A DNA stretch of 64,000 bases, taken from NCBI GenBank assembly GCA_027559495.1, contig JAMXSV010000010.1:868001-932000 (forward strand). The letters are read 5' to 3'. Positions 58,160 to 64,000 of this stretch are shown one piece after another (the first letter of the stretch is position 1; every line of letters starts with the position of its first letter). Source of the DNA: Aurifilum marmelostoma. Lineage: Eukaryota > Ascomycota > Sordariomycetes > Diaporthales > Cryphonectriaceae. Both the position numbers and the translations under genes were made by a program. The notes under the pieces are model-generated. The model did not search any database and was not told the DNA's origin. It saw only the letters and a list, made by a program, of their open reading frames with translations.

Positions 58160-61100
58160 TCACCACCGCCTCCCGTAGACATCATCCTCCCTCTTCCTCT
58201 CAGGCTTCCTCCGCCTGCCCCCCTCCGCCAAGCCGCGCATCACGTTATCGACATCCGACCGGTCCGACTGGCTGCCATTCCCCTCGGACCTGCCGCCATT
58301 GTCGTCGCCGTCGTGTCGCGGCTTGAACAGGTTCAGCAGGTCCTGGAGGCTGAGCTTGAGCGACTCCTTGTCCTTCTTCATGCCGCTCTCGATGGCGTGC
58401 ATCGCGAGCAGGCGCTTCTTCTCCTGGAGCTCGAGGATGCGCTCCTCGACCGTGTCCCGGACGGTGAGCTTGTACACGACGACGTCGACGGTCTGGGTCA
58501 GGCGGTGCACACGGTCTATGGCCTGTTCTTCTACGAACGGATTCCACTGTTGTCCACGTTAGCGTTGCGTTCGTCCCGTGGCCAATCACGACGACGGTGA
58601 GATGCGGGATCGACGGTTTGTTTCTAATACTCACAAATGGCTCGATTATAATCACTCGTGTTGCGGCTGTCAGGTTAAGTCCCAAAGAGCCGCACTTGAG
58701 ACTGCAGAGCAGGATCCGTGTGTTCTTGTCGTTTCGCAGGCGGTGCAGGCTCTCCTCGCGGGCATCGTTCTTCATGCCGCCATCGTAGCGGACGAACTTG
58801 AAGCCTTCTTTCCGCAGGTACGGCTGGATCAGGTCCAGCATGGACGTGAACTGCGAGAACACGATGAATTTGTGCTTGGGAGCCTCCTCGTGCAGGATCC
58901 TGACAACCTCTCGGATCTTGGACGAGCTCATGAGGTGTTCCCCCCCCGAGCCGTCCTTGTGAGCCTGAGAGGAGCTCAGACTCATCAAATGCAGACTCAG
59001 AGACACCAGAGTCGTCCTCTGAGTCCGATTCCGACTCCTCCTCCTCCTCCTCAGACTCGTCCTCGGAATCAAGCACCCGTCTCGACGACTTGGGATGCCT
59101 TTGCGATGCAACAGACTGTGACTGTGACTCAAACTTGTCGACGGACACGAAGCTATCGTCGTCGTCATCGTCAGAATAAGCCCCAGAGTATGTGCCCGAT
59201 GGTTGGCTGATGTCCTCGTCATTGACGACGAAGCCGTCAAGTGGACTGTCATCCTCATCCTCATCTTCGGAGTCATGGACCGAGTCTTCGTCGCCAATCG
59301 ACTCGCCCCCGCCCTCAGCATTTTCGTCGTCCGTACCACCAGCTTTTCCGAGGCGTAGAGACCCTTGCTGGTCCTCTCCAACGAGCCAGCTGCCCTCTTC
59401 TTCCTCATCATCGCTATCGATGATGACGTTCCGCCTCCGTGACTTGCGCTGCTTCTCTACCTTCTTAACCACCTGCTTCTTGGGTTTTGTTGACTTCTTT
59501 GCCTTGAATTTCTTGGGTCCCGATACTTCAGCAAACATCTCATCCATATTCTCGGAGCACTCTGCACAGTGGATATCGCCACGTGCTGACGCATCTCGGG
59601 ATAGGTCCCGGAGACACATGTCGCATTTCTTGGTCTGAATGCCCATGCCTCCAAAAGCATCTGCAAGGTCGTCAACGCTGGTATCCGCAGTCTTCTGAGT
59701 GTCGGTAGCCAGCGCATCCTCGTCCTGGGAGAGCTGGCTCGACACCAGACTCGGATGATTGCAGGCTTGTCGCAGCCGCAAAAGCAGCACCAGCGCATTG
59801 GCGTAGTTAACCTTGTTTTTCATCATGGCCTCGAGGCTCTTGTCGGCCCGTTCGGCCAGCTTGTCATAGAATTTGCGCTCAGCAGGCGAGAAGTCTGTCG
59901 CGATTGGGACAACCTTGCGCTCTGTAATCTTGAAGGCTGATGTAGGGGCTTCAGCCTGTCCGTCCTTGGAAGCCGCTTCAAGGGCCTTCTTGCCACCTGG
60001 CAACAAGGCTCCCTCCTCTTTCAAGATCTCTTTAGTCCTACGCTTCATAAAAGAGCGCAGCAGGGCGTGAAGTCGCCGGAGCGCGACGTGACCATTGCCG
60101 TTCTTCATCGGCTTGTCGATATTGTCTCGCCAGTGCGTTATGTTGTCGTATGGGGAGATCCGTAGGTATTGAACCAAGCTCTGCAGTTCATCGAGATTGT
60201 TCTGCATGGGCGTACCCGTCAGGCACCACCTGAACTCTGAATCGAGCGCATAGCATGCCTTTGTAGACTTTGCGTTTCGGTTCTTGATAGTGTGCGCTTC
60301 ATCGAGGATGACCCGGTACCAATGAATACCAAAGCAGCCTGCCTTGAGGTTGCCTGTGGAGTGGCCGTGCTCAGAGACCAAGATCTGGTAGGTGGTGATG
60401 ACGACGTCGTACTGGGCGAGGTCCTGAAATCTCTTGGTGCGGTTCGGACCGTGATGAACGCACACACTGAGCTGGTGAGATTTGGTCACCTTCTCCTTGA
60501 TCTCCTGCTCCCACTGCCTGATCAGTGCCAGCGGTGCCACGACGAGCGTCCCCTTCTCAACGCCGTTGAGGCTCTTCTTCCACCCGGGTCCGTTCTTATT
60601 GGGTCTCGGGTTGCTGATGATGAGAGAGATGGACTGGAGTGTCTTGCCGAGACCCATGTCGTCTGCCAAAATGCCACCCTTGGGCACTTTTCCGCTCTTC
60701 ACGGGGCCGAGCTCACGACCCTTCATCCACTTGACACCTTCCACCTGATGTGGCAGCAGCTTCACCTTGATCCCCTCCAATGTGCCATCGTCTAGGTTTG
60801 TCTCAACCCCATTTCCGTCCTCGTCATCTTCCATGCCGCCTTCGAGCAGCGCTTTGAGGTCTTCGTTCGCCTTGGCGGGGTCTGTGTAAAAGGTAGGATC
60901 GGCAAGGGCAGCGTGGCCCTGAGGCGCTCTGTAGTACGATGACTGAACATATTTGGGCTGTTCGGGCTGCAAGGCGTCGGGGCCTATGGAGCTGAAGAGC
61001 TGAGGTTTCGCCGGTGATTGTATCTCGTTTGGCTTCTGCGCTGAGGGCTTCTGCTCGCGGTGGTGCTCGGGTCGGTTTCTGGGCTGATAGAAGAGATGAT

Positions 61101-61395
61101 TCGAGGCGTTGGCTGCCTTCTGCTTAAGACTGGACATCAACTTCCCCGGCTTGCCAAAGAGGTGAGGATCAGGCTGGCCGATGCCCGCCGAGTGCAGGGA
61201 CCTGTACGCAGGAGGGGCCTGGGCGGGGCTGTTGGTGAGATCGATCACCTCGCCGGGCGGGTTGGGTGTGGATTTGGAGGGCGATCTGTGGGACGGAGGC
61301 GTGCCTGGGTTGTGGAGGGACATGTTGGCAGCCTGCGAGCTTATGACCTCGAGATCATCGTCGCTGAAGGAGTTGGTGCGCGTGAGTCGCGCCAT
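58160..61395 (-). CDS. SNF2-family DNA translocase, ULS1/Rrp-like (frame broken by one extra base)
   Basis: Swi2/Snf2 ATPase of the Rad5/Uls1 branch. Yeast Uls1 and fission-yeast Rrp1/Rrp2 act on SUMOylated chromatin proteins and Rad51. Exons 61395-58635 and 58546-58160. The N-terminus carries a SUMO-interacting motif (EVIDLTN, about 48). Helicase motifs: LLPHQVEGVKWM (about 208), Walker A DDMGLGKTLQ, LDEAHTIKN, LTGTPMQNN, then C-terminal IVFSQFTSMLD, CSLKCGSLGLNL and EEQAIDRVHRL. A short Cys pair set (CDMC...CAEC, about 592-612) sits where Rad5/Uls1 relatives have a RING. Between the two helicase lobes lies an acidic Ser-rich insert with a second motif (VIIDSDDEEEE). The frame shifts at a C8 run at 58940-58947; seven bases give GGEHLMSSSKIREVVRIL and 1048 residues in total. 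Confidence 0.9.
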
Positions 61396-62140
61396 GTTGA
61401 GGACAGCCGGCGAGGCAAGAGGCTGCTTGGAGGGTATTTGTATGAAGGACGGTCGAGAGGGAGGCTGTTGAGTGTGCTGAGTTTAGCTGCGTAGTACAGC
61501 CCGTTCACAACGAAAGGCTGCGCATTCGATGGACCAAAGCCAGGTTGTCTGGACAGCTCAGCGCATGGCTGGATCAATGTCACAATGACAACAAAGCAAC
61601 GGCATGCGTCGTCTATTGCAAGTTGCCTTCGCCAGTAATGTAGCAACGCGTGTCGCGTATCCAAAGCTGCAGGCTGAGTTGGCGTTGCCGAAAAGTGCTG
61701 GAGCCTTGGAGGGGCATGTTCCAGACTGAACGAGTGGTGGTCAGGGCCCTGTCAGAAGTAAACGATGACATAATTGAAAGGCCGTTGCCCAGCAGCCACG
61801 CCACACTTTGGTGCAGCACCACTGAATGCCCGCCACAGTTGAGCCAAGCTGCGCTGTCTTGCTGTACAACTCCACTGTAACCAAAACACTCGACCCGTTG
61901 ACTGATCTCCAAAGCAATGCTGCGAAATTACCGGGCGGCTTCACTCAGGACTCTCTGGAGATTATATCAAATGTGCTTGCCTACACAAGTTTTTTGCAAC
62001 TGCCAAATCGAGATGAATGGAAATCAAGTAGATACTGAGGGAAGCTCGTCATGAATACTATTGCGGAATGAAAAGAACAACTATGCTGCAAGCCACAACG
62101 CGCTGTAAATGCCGGGAATTCTAAACGCTATGCTATGTGT
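61396..62140. other. ULS1-like upstream region / Ran-binding gene 3' flank
   Basis: 745 bp between two minus-strand genes. No open frame or RNA gene is recognised. Confidence 0.5.
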
Positions 62141-64000
62141 TCACTTTGTGGGGGTATCAGTGTAAGGATCAAAGCCAACGCGCCTCTTTGCTTCGTTGCG
62201 GGCCTTCCACCGCTCCTCCCCCTTCATGCCTGTGGTGGATGTCTCCTCTAAAAAAAATGATAAGATATAGTCCGGAATGGACAGGTGTGCTGCCTGCTGA
62301 AACTCCTGCAGGCTGGTGAGCCGGATCAGCATCTCCATGAGCGACAGTGACGAGGTGATCGAGCCAAAAGGCGACCGCGCCATGAAGTTAGCATCGCGTT
62401 GCGCGTGTGGCTTGTCAAGTTCTCGAGATGTCGTGGGAGTGCTGGAGCGGCCGGTGACATCAGTCGTTGAGAGGTTCTTCATCTGTGCTAGGAGGTTCGC
62501 GTCAAGTGACGAGCGCTGCGATGGTGCAGGCCGTGCTTGTTTGATCATAGGCACGGGGTCTTGGTCTCCGAGGCTGTCCTCGGCTTCATCCTCTGGGTCG
62601 GATGACTCATAATCATCGTCCTCTGCGAAGACCTCTAGGGCTAACCACTCGGGATCGAGGTGCGCTGGAAGGTGCATCGCAAGAGGGTGCTGCTTCTGCT
62701 GCTGCCGCCCGGCTGAGGCTGTTGTGGCCTCAGCCCTTGTCTTGCGAGGCTCGCTCTCCTCCCGCAGCTGACGGTCAATCTCGTCTTGTTCATCTGATAT
62801 GATGCTATCCGAGTCTTCGATGGTTTTCACTGCCAAAGGGCTTCCGGTTGTCATGATTTGTTCGGTAATGTCGGCAGCGGTTGGAGCTCTCGTGTCCCGC
62901 TTCAAAAGAAGAATGGGGTTATTGCCGGCCTCATCGGCATTGCCGATATTCAGAAGCCTTCCACTATCAGTGTAGAAGATTTTGGACACTTGATGAATGG
63001 GAATGGATTCTCGTATGCCTGCCTGCGGCATATCATCATAGGGGCGAGTTCTCGAGTTCTCTTCATGCACCCTTCCATCGTCTAGGTCTTCGATAATCTC
63101 AAGATGGTAAGAATACTCATCTGGTCTGCCAAACATCTGGTTTCCTGGAGAGGGAATATTCTGGCTGGAAACGACAGAGTGCGTGGCGCGTGGAACGTAG
63201 CCCAGCGCAGGATCAAAGTGCCAGTCCACGGGTGTCCTGCAGAGCGTCACCCGAGCCTTGTGCAGGACCTCCTGCCATATTGGTCGTCGTTCGCCAGGCT
63301 CGAAACCGTATGGCTCGTCCTTCATAGGCGTTCCCGACCGAGAAGCGTCGGGGGTGACTGGCCTGGGAGGCTCTGATTTGCCCCGCTGTGGCGCACTGTT
63401 GGTATGACCCACGAACAGCATGTAAAGAGACAGGTAGAAAGACGGGCCGATCTGCACAGGTCTGGTGGGATCTCGCGCGAATTGTGTGTCTCCGAGGTTG
63501 AGAAAAAAGCTGGCCTGGAGAAAACGAGAAGGGGATATGCCGGACGGCAGTGACGAGGCGAACGTCTCGCCTGAGGCGGTGATGGCCAGCTGCAGCGTGG
63601 GTATGTCCCTCTCGATCCTCGCCAGGAGGTCTTTGATCGCCCGGATGATGGCTAAGAGCTCAGCATGGTGGGCTTCGTCAGTGGCGGCCGTTGTTCCCAG
63701 CCGACGAGAGCCTTCCTCTGCGAGTGCGGCATTCTCGAGCCGTTTGCCGAGAGCGACAATATCGCGATGAAGAGCCTTTGCCAGCGGCACGGCTGACTCT
63801 AAGAAGACATTGCCACGCCCAGACCTATGACCTTGGTGGTCAGCACCCTGGCCTCGTGTCCAAATCACTCGGAGGGCTGATATGACTCACTTAAACTCTA
63901 TCAAGTCTATGACCGGTGACAGGATCTTGATCTTGCTGTTCAGCTGGTCCTGCAGCGACCTGAGCTCAGTGCGCACTGCGCGGTCGTCAATGGTCTTGAG
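62141..64000 (-). CDS. Ran-GTP-binding protein, Yrb30-like (5' end outside window)
   Basis: Yrb30-type proteins bind Ran-GTP and modulate its GAP-stimulated hydrolysis in nucleocytoplasmic transport. Exon 2 is 63824-62141. The preceding exon, 64000-63891, is cut by the window edge; its donor is GTGAGT and the acceptor is CATAG. The visible part (597 residues) starts LKTIDDRAVRTELRSLQ and crosses the intron as IDLIEFKSGRGNVFLESAVPLAKAL. It then has RIERDIPTLQLAITASGETF, a SRFLQASFFLNLGD segment and a long domain with KARVTLCR and VSKIFYTDSGRLLNIG. An acidic disordered region follows, and a conserved C-terminus reads LQEFQQAAHLSIPDYILSFF. These match, from memory, filamentous-fungal proteins annotated as Ran-GTP-binding (Pfam PF05508). 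The missing N-terminus is probably about 30-60 residues. The family call is recollection, not a search. Confidence 0.75.

Noticed and set aside
1..64000. tRNA and 5S rRNA genes
   Set aside because: I looked by eye for B-box-like GGTTCGANNCC on both strands and for 5S-like sequence and found none convincing; a covariance-model scan would be decisive.

Overview
The window looks like nuclear DNA from a filamentous ascomycete (Pezizomycotina, most likely Sordariomycetes). Genes carry short introns of roughly 50-190 bp with GT..AG borders, often with CTAAC/TACTAAC-like branch sites. Coding regions are GC-rich and intergenic regions hold many pyrimidine tracts and microsatellites. PAN2, ATG13, HSE1 and PEX11 all have the filamentous-fungal architecture. 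No bacterial-type operons, CRISPR arrays, rRNA, intact transposons or confident tRNAs were seen.

Layout. 1-209: N-terminus of a probable cytochrome P450 (-), cut by the window edge. 832-2114: fructose-1,6-bisphosphatase (-). 3859-4696: PEX11 (+). 5271-6419: mitochondrial Fe-S P-loop protein IND1 (-). 6971-8916: BFR2 (+). 8944-9508: a small two-exon membrane-protein gene (-), tail-to-tail with BFR2. 11416-13041: type III polyketide synthase (+). 13550-15424: MFS transporter of the phosphate/GIT1 type (-). 19142-21857: F-box-like acidic protein (+). 22680-26861: PAN2 deadenylase (-). 27475-28550: mitochondrial carrier (-). 28551-34907: a 6.3-kb gene desert. 34908-36050: DUF1295 membrane protein (+). 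36484-37118: centrin/CDC31 (-). 38133-39648: BUD22 (+). 40161-41467: short-chain dehydrogenase (+). 41920-46798: Btb3/IBtk-like ankyrin-RCC1-BTB protein (-). 46799-50424: second desert. 50425-53300: ATG13 (+). 54974-57659: HSE1 (+). 58160-61395: ULS1-like SNF2 translocase (-). 62141 to the end: Yrb30-like Ran-binding protein (-), its 5' end outside the window.

Most genes are housekeeping and functionally unrelated, as expected in fungi: ribosome biogenesis (BFR2, BUD22), mRNA decay (PAN2), endosomal sorting and autophagy (HSE1, ATG13), mitochondria (IND1, carrier) and peroxisomes (PEX11). The only part resembling specialised metabolism is the type III PKS with its convergent MFS neighbour.

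The strongest unexpected signal is technical or evolutionary. Five conserved genes (PEX11, BFR2, the MFS transporter, ATG13, ULS1), and probably the C-terminus of the Btb3-like gene, are each broken by exactly one extra base in or beside a G/C homopolymer. Skipping that base restores a continuous family-like protein. This looks like systematic homopolymer insertion error in the assembly rather than true pseudogenes. Automated annotation of this window would truncate or split these genes.
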